From: Bifidobacterium moraviense
Lineage (GTDB): Bacteria > Actinomycetota > Actinomycetes > Actinomycetales > Bifidobacteriaceae
Reading direction: 5' to 3'
Length of the DNA stretch: 64,000 nt
Assembly: GCF_012932365.1 (NCBI RefSeq)
Contig: NZ_JAAIIH010000011.1
Coordinates: forward strand, 1-64,000
Position numbers and translations under genes: made by a program. The notes beneath the pieces were generated by a model, which saw only the letters and a list, made by a program, of their open reading frames with translations, made no database searches and had not been told where the DNA came from. Below are positions 43,775 through 53,234 of the stretch, in pieces. Numbering within the stretch: position 1 is the stretch's first letter; every line of letters starts with the position of its first letter.

Positions 43775-44947
43775 CTACAGCGCCTGCGCGTTGTCGATGA
43801 GCGCCTGCTTGAGGTCGGACTCGAGCTGACGCATCTTCACCTCGGCGGCCGCGCGGTTGGCCTTGCCTTCCTTCTGGATCTGCACGGTCTCCTTGAGCGT
43901 GGAGATGAGCTCGGAGTTGATCTTCTCCAGCGTCTCGATCTCCACCACGGAACGCTGGTTGGCCTTCTCGGCGTCCACCGCGCCCTGGTGCAGCGCGGCC
44001 GCGTTCTTGGTGAGCAGCTTGTTGGTGATGTCGTCGGCCTTGTTCTGCAGGTCGAGCGCCTTGCGCTGGTTGGACAGGCCGAGCGCGATGACCATCTGGC
44101 TCTTCCACACGGGGATGGTGGTGGAGATGGTGGTGTCGATCTTGTCCACGATGGTCTGGTCGGCGTTCTGGATGATCTTGATCTGCGGCGCGGTCTGCAG
44201 CGTCACCACGCCGATGCGGTCGAGGTCGTCAATGCGCTTGGCGAAACGGTCGAGCTTGGACTTGAAGTCCTTGAGCACCTGCGCCTGCATCGGGTCGCCG
44301 GACTTGGCGGCCTCGGCCTCCAGCGCGGGCAGCTGGTTGGCGTTGAAGTCGGCGAGCGCCTTCTTGCCGGCGAGCACGGTCATCTTGAGTTCGCGGTACT
44401 GCTGCGCGTTCTGGTCGTACATCGTGTTGTACATGGCGATGTCCGCCACGAGGCGCGCCTGCGCGGTCTCGAGCTTGGAGACAATCTCGTCGATCTGCGC
44501 GTCCACCTTCTGGTAGCGGCGGCGCAGCTTGTCGATCGACACGGCCACCTGCCCGATGATCGGCAGCTTGCGGAATCCGCCGAGCTCGGCCTCGTCGATG
44601 GTGGTGAGCATGGTGGCGAGCAGTTCGCCCGCCTCGCCGGTGTCCTTGGAGCGCGTGTCGGACAGGATCTCGTCCGCGAAGGTGCTGGTGGCGCGCTGCA
44701 CGTCCTTGCCGTACGACGATTCGATGCCCTGCTTGGTGAAGTCGATCGCGCCGGCCATCTGCGCCACCTGCGCCTGCGCTTCCGGGGGCAGCTTGGCGAT
44801 CTGCTGGTCCGGGGTGAGGGCGGCGTCGGCCTGCGCCTGCGCGGCGGTGGGGACGAGCGATGCGGCGTCCGGGTCGGCGAGCGCGGGGGCGGCCGGCTTG
44901 ACGGCGCTGTTGCCGGCGAGGTCGGCGAGGGTGATCTGCTGTGCCAT
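43775..44947 (-). CDS. TelA-like toxic anion resistance protein
   Basis: 390 residues, AAAGGAA ribosome site. An Ala/Pro-rich N-terminal tail (1-70) leads into a long alpha-helical TelA domain (about 75-385): the block KLPIIGQVAVSIDKLRRRYQ, coiled coils (YRELKMTVLAGKKAL), the core QNADQTIVDKIDTTISTTIPVWKSQM and ALGLSNQRKALDLQNK, all family hallmarks. TelA proteins accompany tellurite or other envelope-stress systems; the biochemical role is unknown. It is the last gene of a minus-strand set with an XpaC-like gene, its usual partner, and two solute-binding-type genes. The 145-bp gap before it may hold its own promoter. Confidence 0.92.
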   Translation of the reverse strand: MAQQITLADLAGNSAVKPAAPALADPDAASLVPTAAQAQADAALTPDQQIAKLPPEAQAQVAQMAGAIDFTKQGIESSYGKDVQRATSTFADEILSDTRSKDTGEAGELLATMLTTIDEAELGGFRKLPIIGQVAVSIDKLRRRYQKVDAQIDEIVSKLETAQARLVADIAMYNTMYDQNAQQYRELKMTVLAGKKALADFNANQLPALEAEAAKSGDPMQAQVLKDFKSKLDRFAKRIDDLDRIGVVTLQTAPQIKIIQNADQTIVDKIDTTISTTIPVWKSQMVIALGLSNQRKALDLQNKADDITNKLLTKNAAALHQGAVDAEKANQRSVVEIETLEKINSELISTLKETVQIQKEGKANRAAAEVKMRQLESDLKQALIDNAQAL

Positions 44948-45092
44948 GGTGTGGTTCCTTTCGTGGGGCGCGTGCCGTGCGGCGTGCGCGGCGACGTGGC
45001 GTGTGCGTGTGTGGGATTGCGGCGGCGTTGGCGGCTGTTGGCGTGGGTTCGTCCTTTACTGTCCTACTGTCCCATCTGTCCCGTGTCCGATC

Positions 45093-46181
45093 TTACGATT
45101 GTCCGCCGAGCACGGCGATGAGCTTCTGCATCGCGTCGTTGTTGGGCAGTTCGCTCACGGCGGTGAGCTGGTCGGCGGCGGAGGGCACGCCGAAGCGGCT
45201 GATGGAGTCGGTGCCGGCGAAGTTGGCGGCGCGGAAGCCGTGGCGCTCCCATGCGAGCTTCTGCACGTCCTGCGACTTGAGCACGCTGAGCAGTCTGCGG
45301 CCGTTGTCCGTGAGCGGGATGAGCGTGTGCGTGCTCCACACGGTGGGCGTGGGGTACACGATGACCACGTCGTCCTTGATCTGCTGGTAGGCGGCGGGCT
45401 GGTTGACGGCGAGGTCGAGGATCTGCGATTCGTAGCCGACCATCATGGGCTTGGAGCCCACGCCGAGCGTGAGGAACTGGTTGAAGCTGTCCTCCGAGCT
45501 GGTCTCCATCCAGCCGGATTTGGCGAAGATGGCCTGGATCTTGGCGGCGTCGCGCGTGATCGTGTCCACGGTGGCGGGCTGGTTGCCGCCGCCGAGCACG
45601 GTGGCCACGAGCGCCGCGTACTCGTTGCCGGAGTTCGACTTGACGGGGTCGGTGGAGTCGATGCGGAACTGTCCGTAGCCGGCCGCGTATCCCACGTCGG
45701 CCCATGTCTTGTTGGCCGTCATGGCGTCCACGGCCTTGGCCATGTCCATGTGGTAGGTCTCGCCGTCCTTGGTGACGAGCCCGCCGGAGACGAGCCCGTC
45801 CACCACGGCCTTGTGCGTGTAGAGCACGATCGGCGAGTTGAAGACGATGTCCGAGCCGTCGGCACTCACGCCCTTGGCCTTGCCGTATTCCACGGCGGCG
45901 CGCGAGGAGGGGAACAGGTAGTCCATGCCGGTCATGTCCGCGGTCATCATGTCGAGCGAGCCGGCCTTGCGGTAGTTCACGTCGAGCCCGGCGGCCTTGG
46001 TGGCGGCGGCGAACTGCGGGTCGTCGAACAGGCCGATCTTCTCGCCGCCGAGGTAGCCGTTGACCTGCGTGGTCTCGACGGGCTTGGGCTGCGCCTGACG
46101 CCAGATCATCGTGCCGGCGAGCACGCCCACCACGACGATCAGCGCCACGAGGCCGATGATCCTGGATTTGGTGATCTTCAT
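45093..46181 (-). CDS. Membrane-anchored solute-binding-like protein
   Basis: 362 residues, GGAAAGGG ribosome site. One N-terminal membrane helix (about 8-26), then an extracellular periplasmic-binding-protein-type domain: YLGGEKIGLFDDP, AGSLDMMTADMTGMDYLFPSS, IVFNSPIVLYTHK, SNSGNEYAALVATVLGG, VGYESQILDLA, IVYPTPTVWSTHTLIPL. The SNSG and P-T-hydrophobic pattern resembles the solute-binding part of the VWA lipoprotein at 47001, so the pair are distant paralogues. It overlaps the XpaC-like gene by 4 nt (ATGA) and is therefore translationally coupled. No transporter permease is present, so a sensing or assembly role is likelier than uptake. Confidence 0.8.
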   Translation of the reverse strand: MKITKSRIIGLVALIVVVGVLAGTMIWRQAQPKPVETTQVNGYLGGEKIGLFDDPQFAAATKAAGLDVNYRKAGSLDMMTADMTGMDYLFPSSRAAVEYGKAKGVSADGSDIVFNSPIVLYTHKAVVDGLVSGGLVTKDGETYHMDMAKAVDAMTANKTWADVGYAAGYGQFRIDSTDPVKSNSGNEYAALVATVLGGGNQPATVDTITRDAAKIQAIFAKSGWMETSSEDSFNQFLTLGVGSKPMMVGYESQILDLAVNQPAAYQQIKDDVVIVYPTPTVWSTHTLIPLTDNGRRLLSVLKSQDVQKLAWERHGFRAANFAGTDSISRFGVPSAADQLTAVSELPNNDAMQKLIAVLGGQS

Positions 46182-46966
46182 CGCTGCACCCTTTCCTCGG
46201 GGCTGGGAGCGGGGAACGTCTCCGGCGTCTCGGCCGGCGTCTCGGCCGGCTTCGCCGCGGGCCCGCCCGAGGCCTTCGCCGCGCTGACCGGCGGCGGCGC
46301 GGGCAGGTCGACCGGCTTCTCGTAGGGCGAGGGCCCCGCCAGATCGTCCGGCGCGTCGGCCACGTCGTACCCGTCCATGCGCGCCAGGCGCTGGATCGCC
46401 TCGGAGTCGGCGGCGATGCCGAGCGTCTTGGCCTTGACGGCGCGGCTCAGCTCGCCGGCCGCGGTCTGCTCGAGCACCTGCAGCGCCTCCACGGTCTCGC
46501 GACGCGCATCGGCGATCTGGTCGCGCGCGCCGGACGCCTCCACCTCGGCGTACGAGTCGAGCAGGCGCGCGGTCTGGTCGCCGTACACGTTCACGTAGTG
46601 CTGCAGCGTGGGGTAGGCACCGGGGTTCTGGGTGACGTAGGCGACGAGGTCGCGCGTGGCGGCGATGAAGTCGTCGGCCTCGCGGCGCACGCCCACGTCG
46701 CGCAGCCGCCGCGCGGAGGCCTGCACGCGCATGAGCATCGCGTTGGCGGCGTCCACCGCGGCCACGGCCTTCTGCCCGTTCGGCAGCGCGGAGGCGATCA
46801 CCGTGCCGAGCCTGCGCTCCGGCGCGGTCAGCGCGCTCACGCCGATGTATCCGCCCACGGCGGCCACCATGGCCACCACCGCGCCCGGCACGCCGCCGCC
46901 GGCGAGCCAGAAGCCCAGCGCGCCCAGCGCCAGTCCGGCCACGAATCCCAATATCACGCTGATCAT
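46178..46966 (-). CDS. XpaC-like (5-bromo-4-chloroindolyl phosphate hydrolysis family) membrane protein
   Basis: 262 residues. Two closely spaced N-terminal hydrophobic helices (ILGFVAGLALGALGFWLAGG and VVAMVAAVGGYIGVSAL) precede a helical cytoplasmic domain (about 70-200; RLRDVGVRREADDFIAATRD, TLQHYVNVYGDQTARLLDSY) typical of XpaC proteins, then a Pro/Ala/Glu-rich tail. XpaC and TelA genes are regularly neighbours; the historical hydrolase name is not evidence of an enzyme. The stop overlaps the next start by 4 nt, and the gene begins 34 bp after the VWA lipoprotein gene, which supports one operon. Confidence 0.85.
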   Translation of the reverse strand: MISVILGFVAGLALGALGFWLAGGGVPGAVVAMVAAVGGYIGVSALTAPERRLGTVIASALPNGQKAVAAVDAANAMLMRVQASARRLRDVGVRREADDFIAATRDLVAYVTQNPGAYPTLQHYVNVYGDQTARLLDSYAEVEASGARDQIADARRETVEALQVLEQTAAGELSRAVKAKTLGIAADSEAIQRLARMDGYDVADAPDDLAGPSPYEKPVDLPAPPPVSAAKASGGPAAKPAETPAETPETFPAPSPEERVQR

Positions 46967-47000
46967 CAGTTGCAGTCCCCAGTCGTGCCTCGTATTGCCT

Positions 47001-48683
47001 TTAGTTGTAGCCCTTGACCTGACGGAACACGGACGCGAGGCCGCCGGTGCGCCCGTCGAACACCTTGGCGTTGCTCAGGGACGCGATGGCGTCCAGCTGG
47101 GCCGGGTCGGCTTCGCCGAACATGATCGAGAAGATCGGCAGGTCCTTGCCGCGCTCGCGGTACGTGGACTCGAACTGCGACTGGTGGTTGGTGACGGACT
47201 GGCCGTCGGTCATGAGCACGATCGCGGTGGTGTAGGCGGTCACGTCGGCGGGGAGGTTGTCGAGCGCGCGGTCGAGGCCGTCGTAGATGTCGGTGCCGCC
47301 GGCCGCGGCGCGCTCGGATGCGGCGGCGAGCAGCGCGGCGGTGTCCGTGCCGTTGGCGGTGATCGGCTGCGAGGCCTGCGAGGCGAACGGGATGAACACG
47401 TTCACGTCCTTGCTGCTCGGCTCGATGTGCGACTGCCTGGCCTGCGCGGGGTCGAGCGCGGCCTGGAGCCCGGCGACCACGCCGTTCTTGCCGTCGCCGG
47501 ACATCGACCCGGAGTAGTCCACCACCCAGATGGTGTAGCTGGGCTTGCGCAGCGCGGTCTGGTACACGTCCAGCGACGTGCGGATCACGTCCGCGGCGGG
47601 CAGCGGGATGGTCCTGAGCGCGCTGGCCTCGGTGGTGATGCCCCAGTCGGCCTTGAACGCCTGCTGCACCTGCGCGTCGGAGGCGTAGGTGAGGGTGCCG
47701 CCGAGCCCGGTGCGACGGCCCGCGCGCTCGAATTCGAGCTTGGCGTCGTCCGACTGCAGCGCCTTGACGAAGTCGGCGAACGCGGCGTCGAGCTTCTGTC
47801 CGCGGTCCACGTAGCCGAGCGGCGAGTCGGACACGGCGATGCCGTCCGCGGGGTACACGGCGAGCAGCGGGTCGTGCCCGTTCTGCGTGAGCTGCTTGTC
47901 CGCCTGGATCACCAGCGACTCGTAGTTGACCATCGCGTCGAAGCGGTCCGGGTTGGCCACCACCATGTCCTTGAGCCAGTCGGAGCTGCCCGAGCTGCGG
48001 TCCACGCCCTTGAGGAGCGCGATGAGCTTGGCGCGCAGGGCGTCGTCGTCGAGGTTCGCGGCGGTGAGCGGCTGGTTCGTGCCGGCGAGCGCGGTGGCGA
48101 ACGCGAGGTAGGCGGAGGCGCCGGAGTTCGACTGCGTGGCGGAGGTCATGGAGAACCTGAGCTTGCCGGCGGTGACGGCGTCGATGATGTCGGTGGTGCC
48201 CACGGCCCTGGTCTTGCCGGAGGCGTCGGCCCAGCCGAGTTCCACGGCCTTGGACTTGGCGATGCCGAACACGACGGGCGTGGTGGACGTGCTCGTCTGG
48301 TTCTTGACGAGGTGCTTCACGTCGCCCATGGAGATCCACATCGAGGAGGCGGGCCAGACGGCGTCGTAGTTCTCGCCGCCGTTCTCCAGCGCGCTCATCA
48401 CGTCGAGCGAGCCCATGTAGTTGAGCGTCACGGCCACGCCGGATTCGTCGGCGGCCTTCTGCACCGCGGCGGCCACCTCGCGGTTCTCCGAGCCAGACGC
48501 GATGTTGAGCGTGGCGGTGGCCTTCCTGCCGTTGGGCTGGAAGGTCTGCACCTTGCTGGCGTCCTGGTTGGCGGTGTTGGTATTGTCGTCGGTGCCGAAC
48601 GAGCAGGCGGCCGCGCCGAGCGCCATCGCTCCCGCCGCGATCGCGGCCACGGCCCTCGTCAGTCGCTTGCCTATGCTTCTCAT
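47001..48683 (-). CDS. VWA-domain lipoprotein with solute-binding domain
   Basis: 560 residues. A lipoprotein signal with lipobox ALGAAACS (Cys about 27) anchors it outside the membrane. About 55-345 is a solute-binding fold (TLNIASGSENREVAAAV, LNYMGSLDVMSAL, DAVWPASSMWISM, SATQSNSGASAYLAFATAL). About 372-555 is a von Willebrand A domain with a complete MIDAS start VVDYSGSMSGDGKNG, the Thr in GGTDIYDGLDRAL, and the Asp in IVLMTDGQS. Metal-dependent protein binding is expected. It is the first gene of the four-gene set with XpaC-like, second binding protein and TelA. Fusion of a binding domain to VWA suggests that it couples detection of something outside to assembly of a surface complex; this is inference. 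Confidence 0.88.
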   Translation of the reverse strand: MRSIGKRLTRAVAAIAAGAMALGAAACSFGTDDNTNTANQDASKVQTFQPNGRKATATLNIASGSENREVAAAVQKAADESGVAVTLNYMGSLDVMSALENGGENYDAVWPASSMWISMGDVKHLVKNQTSTSTTPVVFGIAKSKAVELGWADASGKTRAVGTTDIIDAVTAGKLRFSMTSATQSNSGASAYLAFATALAGTNQPLTAANLDDDALRAKLIALLKGVDRSSGSSDWLKDMVVANPDRFDAMVNYESLVIQADKQLTQNGHDPLLAVYPADGIAVSDSPLGYVDRGQKLDAAFADFVKALQSDDAKLEFERAGRRTGLGGTLTYASDAQVQQAFKADWGITTEASALRTIPLPAADVIRTSLDVYQTALRKPSYTIWVVDYSGSMSGDGKNGVVAGLQAALDPAQARQSHIEPSSKDVNVFIPFASQASQPITANGTDTAALLAAASERAAAGGTDIYDGLDRALDNLPADVTAYTTAIVLMTDGQSVTNHQSQFESTYRERGKDLPIFSIMFGEADPAQLDAIASLSNAKVFDGRTGGLASVFRQVKGYN

Positions 48684-48790
48684 AGCTTCATTGTCGAATA
48701 CCGAGATGAGGCGCTCCAGACCTCAATGTGTACCCCGGGTGAACGCATGGTGAACTTACGGTGTTGCGCGATGCCGTTCCCGCGAGGCGC

Positions 48791-49864
48791 CTACAGCGCC
48801 ACAGTGAGCGGATCGTCGAGGAAGTCGAGGATGCGGTGCACGTACGGCCCCAGCACGGCGTTGGGCATCGAGAAGATCTCGTGCAACGAGTTCGGCACGC
48901 GCACGATCTGCGCCTCTCCCCCACCGTTGCGCACCAGGTTCACGAAGTGGTCCTGCGGACCGTTGAGCACCCACATGTCGTGCCCGGCCTGGAACAGCAG
49001 GATCGGCGTCTCCACCTGCGCGCACGCCGCGGGCTGGATCACGGCCTGCGAGAGGCGCAGCGCCTGACGCACCCACTCGAACGTGGCCGCGTACGTCTGG
49101 CAGCGCTCGTCCTCCACGCGCAGCTGCTGGAACCAGCGCACGCGCGCCTCGGACGCGCCCGGATGGTCGGCCATGCTGATCTCCGGCGTGAACTCGGACT
49201 GGCCGAACACGATGTGCCGCCCGAGACCCAGCGCGCACAGACCCTCGGAGAGGATGCGCGCGGCCCAGTTGGGCATGCCGGTGGCCGGGGCGATCATGGG
49301 CGCGGTGAGCACGGCCTTGTCGAACAGCGTGGGATGCTGCTCCAGCACGGCCGCGCCGATGCCGCCGCCCATCGAATGCGCGAACAGGTTGATGGGCATG
49401 CCGCCCGCGTACTGCTGGCCGACGGTCTCGGCGAACGCGGCCAGATCGGCCACGTACCGCCGCCAGTCGTCGATCCACACCAGCGACTTGTTGTCCACGT
49501 CGCGCACCGAATGCCCGTGGCCGCGATGCTCCAGCACGCACACCGAATACCCGGCGAGCAGGAAGTACCAGACCATCTCCGCGTACTTGGCGGCGAACTC
49601 GGTGAAGCCGTGACTGATGACGATCGCCCCGCGGAACGCGGCCGTGGCGCCCGATTCGCGGATCGCGTCGAACTTGCCGGCGTCGTAGCACACGTAGTGC
49701 AGCTTGCCGGGCGTGGGCGCGGGGTCGAGACCCTCGGGGCGTTCGGTGGCCTCCACGGCGGCGGGATCGAACCAGCCCTCGTCGCGGCAGCGCGCGAGCG
49801 CAGGCAGCACGGTGTCGCGCATCTCCTGCGCGTAGCGGTCCTCGTCAATCAGCCGAATCTGCAT
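48791..49864 (-). CDS. Alpha/beta hydrolase (lysophospholipase / monoacylglycerol lipase type)
   Basis: 357 residues. Serine hydrolase fold with oxyanion region VISHGFTEFAAKY, EHRGHGHSVR, nucleophile elbow FAHSMGGGIGAA, Asp in FQAGHDMWV and His in NSLHEIF. This layout is that of PldB-type lysophospholipases and monoglyceride lipases. It has no signal peptide, so it acts inside the cell, probably on lysolipids or monoacylglycerols. It lies downstream of the S9 peptidase gene on the same strand, separated by 283 bp of repeats, so probably transcribed separately. Confidence 0.88.
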   Translation of the reverse strand: MQIRLIDEDRYAQEMRDTVLPALARCRDEGWFDPAAVEATERPEGLDPAPTPGKLHYVCYDAGKFDAIRESGATAAFRGAIVISHGFTEFAAKYAEMVWYFLLAGYSVCVLEHRGHGHSVRDVDNKSLVWIDDWRRYVADLAAFAETVGQQYAGGMPINLFAHSMGGGIGAAVLEQHPTLFDKAVLTAPMIAPATGMPNWAARILSEGLCALGLGRHIVFGQSEFTPEISMADHPGASEARVRWFQQLRVEDERCQTYAATFEWVRQALRLSQAVIQPAACAQVETPILLFQAGHDMWVLNGPQDHFVNLVRNGGGEAQIVRVPNSLHEIFSMPNAVLGPYVHRILDFLDDPLTVAL

Positions 49865-49938
49865 GACTTCAGCCTAGCGCGCGGGCGGGGCAGCGCGGAC
49901 CGGGCCGCGGCCGGGCCGGGACCGGGGACCGCGGATCG

Positions 49939-50132
49939 CAACGTTGCGACGATCGACCACCTGAGGACGCATCGAAGCCTTCCACCACGGTCATCCATCA
50001 CAACGTTGCGACGATCGACCATCGGGGACGGCACTCCCCGCGCATCCCACGGCCATCCCCCGCAACGTTGCGACGATCGACCACCTTGGGACACCTCGGC
50101 CCCCACCACGATGGTCGATCGTCGCAACGTTG
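49939..50132. repeat. Four copies of a 21-bp element around CGCAACGTTGCG
   Basis: CAACGTTGCGACGATCGACCA occurs (first 20 bases exact) at 49939-49959, 50001-50021 and 50063-50083 at a regular 62-bp period, and inverted at 50112-50132. The core CGCAACGTTGCG is a perfect 12-bp palindrome and recurs at 36493-36504, with a near-copy at 36431-36442. Located between the S9 peptidase stop and the hydrolase start. Confidence 0.88.
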
Positions 50133-50147
50133 CGGCACGCGGCACGC

Positions 50148-52775
50148 TCAGCGCAGGCCGAGCGCGTCGTACAGGAAGTCGCGCTGCAGCGTGAGCAGGT
50201 TCTCCGCCACGGTCTCGTCGTTCGTCATGTGCGTGATGCCCGCGAGCGGCAGGAACGTGTGCGGGCGGCCCGCCGCCATGAGCGCCTGCGACAGGCGCAG
50301 GCTGTGCGCGATCGTCACGTTGTCGTCGGCGAACCCGTGGATGAGCATCAGCGGGCGCGCGAGCTTGGGCGCATCCTGCACGATGCCATTGAAGCGGTAG
50401 ACCTCCGGGTCGAGGCCGAGGTAGCGCTCGGTGTAGTGCGTGTCGTACAGCGTCCAGTCGGTGGGCGGAGCGCCGGCGCACGCGGCCTTGACCACGTCGG
50501 GCGCGTCGAGCACGGCCAGCGCGGAGAGGAAGCCGCCGAACGACCAGCCGATCATGCACACCTTGTCGATGTCCGGCTGCGGACCGTCGGGCAGCTCGCG
50601 CGCCATGACGTCCGGCAGCGCGTGCACGGCGTCCACCTGATCGTCGATGGACACGTCCTTCATGTGGCCGAACATCTCGCGATCCCACTTCGGGCCGCGT
50701 CCGGTGGTGCCGCGATTGTCCGCGGTGACGACGATGAAGCCCTGATCGGCCCACCACTGCGACTCCCAGTGGTTGCGCTGCGCGGCCACGGCCTGCTGGA
50801 ATCCGGGGCCGCCGTACGGCTTGAGCAGCACGGGCAGCGTGGCGGCATGCGCGTACGGGCTGGAGGCGGACGGCCGCGTGATCACGGCGATCATGCGACG
50901 CTCGCCCAGACGCACGAACGCGGAGTTGAGCGCGAATCCGGGCACGGCGGCGGTGCTGGCGATCTCGCCGCGCACCTCGCGGGTCGCGCCGGAGCCGTCG
51001 GAGTTGTCGGTGGCCGGGATCTGCGCGATGTGCAGCATCGTGGTGCGCGGGCTCGCCATCGTCATGCCGGTGAGCACCGCGCCCTTCGCGCCGCGCGACG
51101 CGGACCACACGCCGGGCTCGCCCGTGTAGGCGGGCGTCACGCTGCCGTCGAAGCCCAGACGCACCACGTCGAAGCTGCGCGCGTCATGCTCGTCGGGGCG
51201 CTGCCACGCGATGGTCTGAGCATCGTCGTCGGTCTGCGGCAGCGGGCCTGCGACCTCGGGCGTGCGCTGCACCACGGCGAGCACGTCGTGATCGGTGACG
51301 TCGAGCACGGTGCGCACGTTCCATCCGGCCGGCGTGAACGGCACGCCGTCCGCGGTGAGGCGGTTCGTGTCGGCGTCCATGTCGTTGAGCGGGCAGATCA
51401 GGCGGCCGTCCGGCGTGAACGCGGGCGTGCCGTCGACGATGTCGATCCACTGGTCGTTGTGATGCTCCTCCAGCATGCGCGTGGCGCCGGCGGCGTTCGC
51501 GTCGGCAGGATCGGCTGCGAAGTCGACGCTGACGGCGAGCACGCGGTCGTTGCGCTGGCAGCGGTCCTGCACGAGGATGATCGGATCGCGGCCCTGCTGC
51601 CAGTTCACGCGCGCCACGTACTCGTACGCCTTGCGATCCCAGCGGATCTCGCGCGCATCGAAGCCGTTGAGCTCGCCGGTGCCGCGTAGGTCCAGCTCGG
51701 CCACGTACAGGCGCACGTCGGCGTTGCGCGTCAGCGCCTGCGCGTAGCGGCGCGACTGGGCGGGCGCGGTCGGATCGGACGGGTCGACGATGTTCCAGAC
51801 CGGTTCGGGGCTGGCATCGAACGTCTCGTAGATGATGTGGCGCGAGTCGGGCGCCCACCAGAAGCCGTCGTAGCGGTCCATTTCCTCGCCGGCCACGAAT
51901 TCCGCGAGGCCGATCTTCCATGTGCGATCGCCGTGCGCGCCCTCGCCGCCCGCGCGCTCGGCGGCGTCGTTCGCGTCGCATACGCCGGCGATGCTGCCGT
52001 GCGCGTCGGGGCAGGTCGCGTTGACGGCGACTGCGCGCTCCACGGCGGTGACTTCGGCGTCGTCGGCGGATTCGGCGTCAGATGCGCCATCGGCGGCCGT
52101 GTGCATGACGGCCGGCGCCTCGTCCCAGTCGGCGATGGTCACGAGCTCCAGATGCTCGCCGGTGGTGTACAGCACGTGCGTGCCGTCCGGGCTGATGCGC
52201 GGATTGAGCACCGGGCCGGCCTCGCCGTTCGCCAGCTCGTCCATGCCCCAGTCGTTGACGCACAGCTGACGCGTGCGCGCCGTGGGTTCCGTGGGCTGCG
52301 TGGGCTCCGACGACTCGGCAGCCGTGATCTCGGTGAGGAACAGCTGCCCGTTGATCGTGAAGACCACGCGGTCGCCTGCCGCGTCCACGCTGTAGCTCAC
52401 GATGCCCGCGCCGCCTTCGCGTGCGCGTTCGCGACGCGCCTTCTCCTCGGCCGGCACGTGCTCGTTGTCGGCGTCGGCCAGCAGCTCGCGCGGATCGGCA
52501 AGCAGGGTCTCGCGGTGCGCGCCGGACGCGTCGAACCAGCTCAGCCACAGGCTCGTCACCAGATCCTCCGGGCCATCGGAGCGCAGGAACAACGCCCGCG
52601 TGCCGTCGCCGATCGTGCGTGCCGATCGCGGCGCACCGCTCTGGAAGCGCAGCGTGCGCGCACGCCTGCGCGGAAACTCGCGGATCGCCGCCGCCTCGTC
52701 CGTCTCGACAGCACCCGTCGCGGGCACGCCCTGCGCGCCGGTCGCTCCGGTCACGTCGTCGCCGTCATTCGTCAT
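50148..52775 (-). CDS. S9 family prolyl oligopeptidase-type serine peptidase (DPP IV-like)
   Basis: 875 residues. An N-terminal polar tail and a beta-propeller region (about 40-560; VLYTTGEHLELV, WAPDSRHIIYETF, RLICPLNDMD) gate a C-terminal alpha/beta hydrolase domain (about 590-875): LLKPYGGPGFQQ, DNRGTTGRGPKWD, nucleophile in MIGWSFGGFLSAL, Asp in HGFADDNVTI and His in GITHMTNDE. It cleaves short, proline-containing or dipeptidyl substrates. No signal peptide, so it is probably cytosolic. Directly upstream of the hydrolase gene and divergent from the fhaA operon. Confidence 0.92.
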   Translation of the reverse strand: MTNDGDDVTGATGAQGVPATGAVETDEAAAIREFPRRRARTLRFQSGAPRSARTIGDGTRALFLRSDGPEDLVTSLWLSWFDASGAHRETLLADPRELLADADNEHVPAEEKARRERAREGGAGIVSYSVDAAGDRVVFTINGQLFLTEITAAESSEPTQPTEPTARTRQLCVNDWGMDELANGEAGPVLNPRISPDGTHVLYTTGEHLELVTIADWDEAPAVMHTAADGASDAESADDAEVTAVERAVAVNATCPDAHGSIAGVCDANDAAERAGGEGAHGDRTWKIGLAEFVAGEEMDRYDGFWWAPDSRHIIYETFDASPEPVWNIVDPSDPTAPAQSRRYAQALTRNADVRLYVAELDLRGTGELNGFDAREIRWDRKAYEYVARVNWQQGRDPIILVQDRCQRNDRVLAVSVDFAADPADANAAGATRMLEEHHNDQWIDIVDGTPAFTPDGRLICPLNDMDADTNRLTADGVPFTPAGWNVRTVLDVTDHDVLAVVQRTPEVAGPLPQTDDDAQTIAWQRPDEHDARSFDVVRLGFDGSVTPAYTGEPGVWSASRGAKGAVLTGMTMASPRTTMLHIAQIPATDNSDGSGATREVRGEIASTAAVPGFALNSAFVRLGERRMIAVITRPSASSPYAHAATLPVLLKPYGGPGFQQAVAAQRNHWESQWWADQGFIVVTADNRGTTGRGPKWDREMFGHMKDVSIDDQVDAVHALPDVMARELPDGPQPDIDKVCMIGWSFGGFLSALAVLDAPDVVKAACAGAPPTDWTLYDTHYTERYLGLDPEVYRFNGIVQDAPKLARPLMLIHGFADDNVTIAHSLRLSQALMAAGRPHTFLPLAGITHMTNDETVAENLLTLQRDFLYDALGLR

Positions 52776-53234
52776 ATCGTCCTCGCTCCTCGCGTTCCTT
52801 CGGCAGCGCGACGTCGTCCGCCGATCTCGTCCGCCGGCGTCGGCATCGTCTGCTTCGTTTCACATCCGTCGCGCACGACCTCCCGCAATGACGCATCCGT
52901 CGCGCGCGCCGATCGTCGCCCACTATATGCCCGCGCCCACCGGCACGCCCCCGCGCGTCCGCGCCCGCCGCCCACCACGGAGCGCAGCGGAGACGGAGAA
53001 GACGGATTAGGGCGGATTCCCCACCGACACGCGATTTCGCCACAAATGTTCGCCGATCGCGCCAGCGTCGCACACGCAGCCGCCGCAAAACGTGGCGAAC
53101 GCCCCACGCACACCCCACGCGGCCCCACGAAACCCCGCGCGCCCGAGCGAATACTTGCAAGGGTTTCACATCACCGACGCCCCGAGGCCCATGAGCCGCG
53201 TACCATGGGAAACAGTATGAAGAAAGGGAGTACC
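52776..53234. other. Divergent intergenic region, 459 bp
   Basis: Promoter space for the S9 peptidase (-) and the fhaA-pknB operon (+). A TTGCAA at 53155-53160 is a weak -35 candidate without a matching -10. No gene or repeat seen. Confidence 0.5.
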
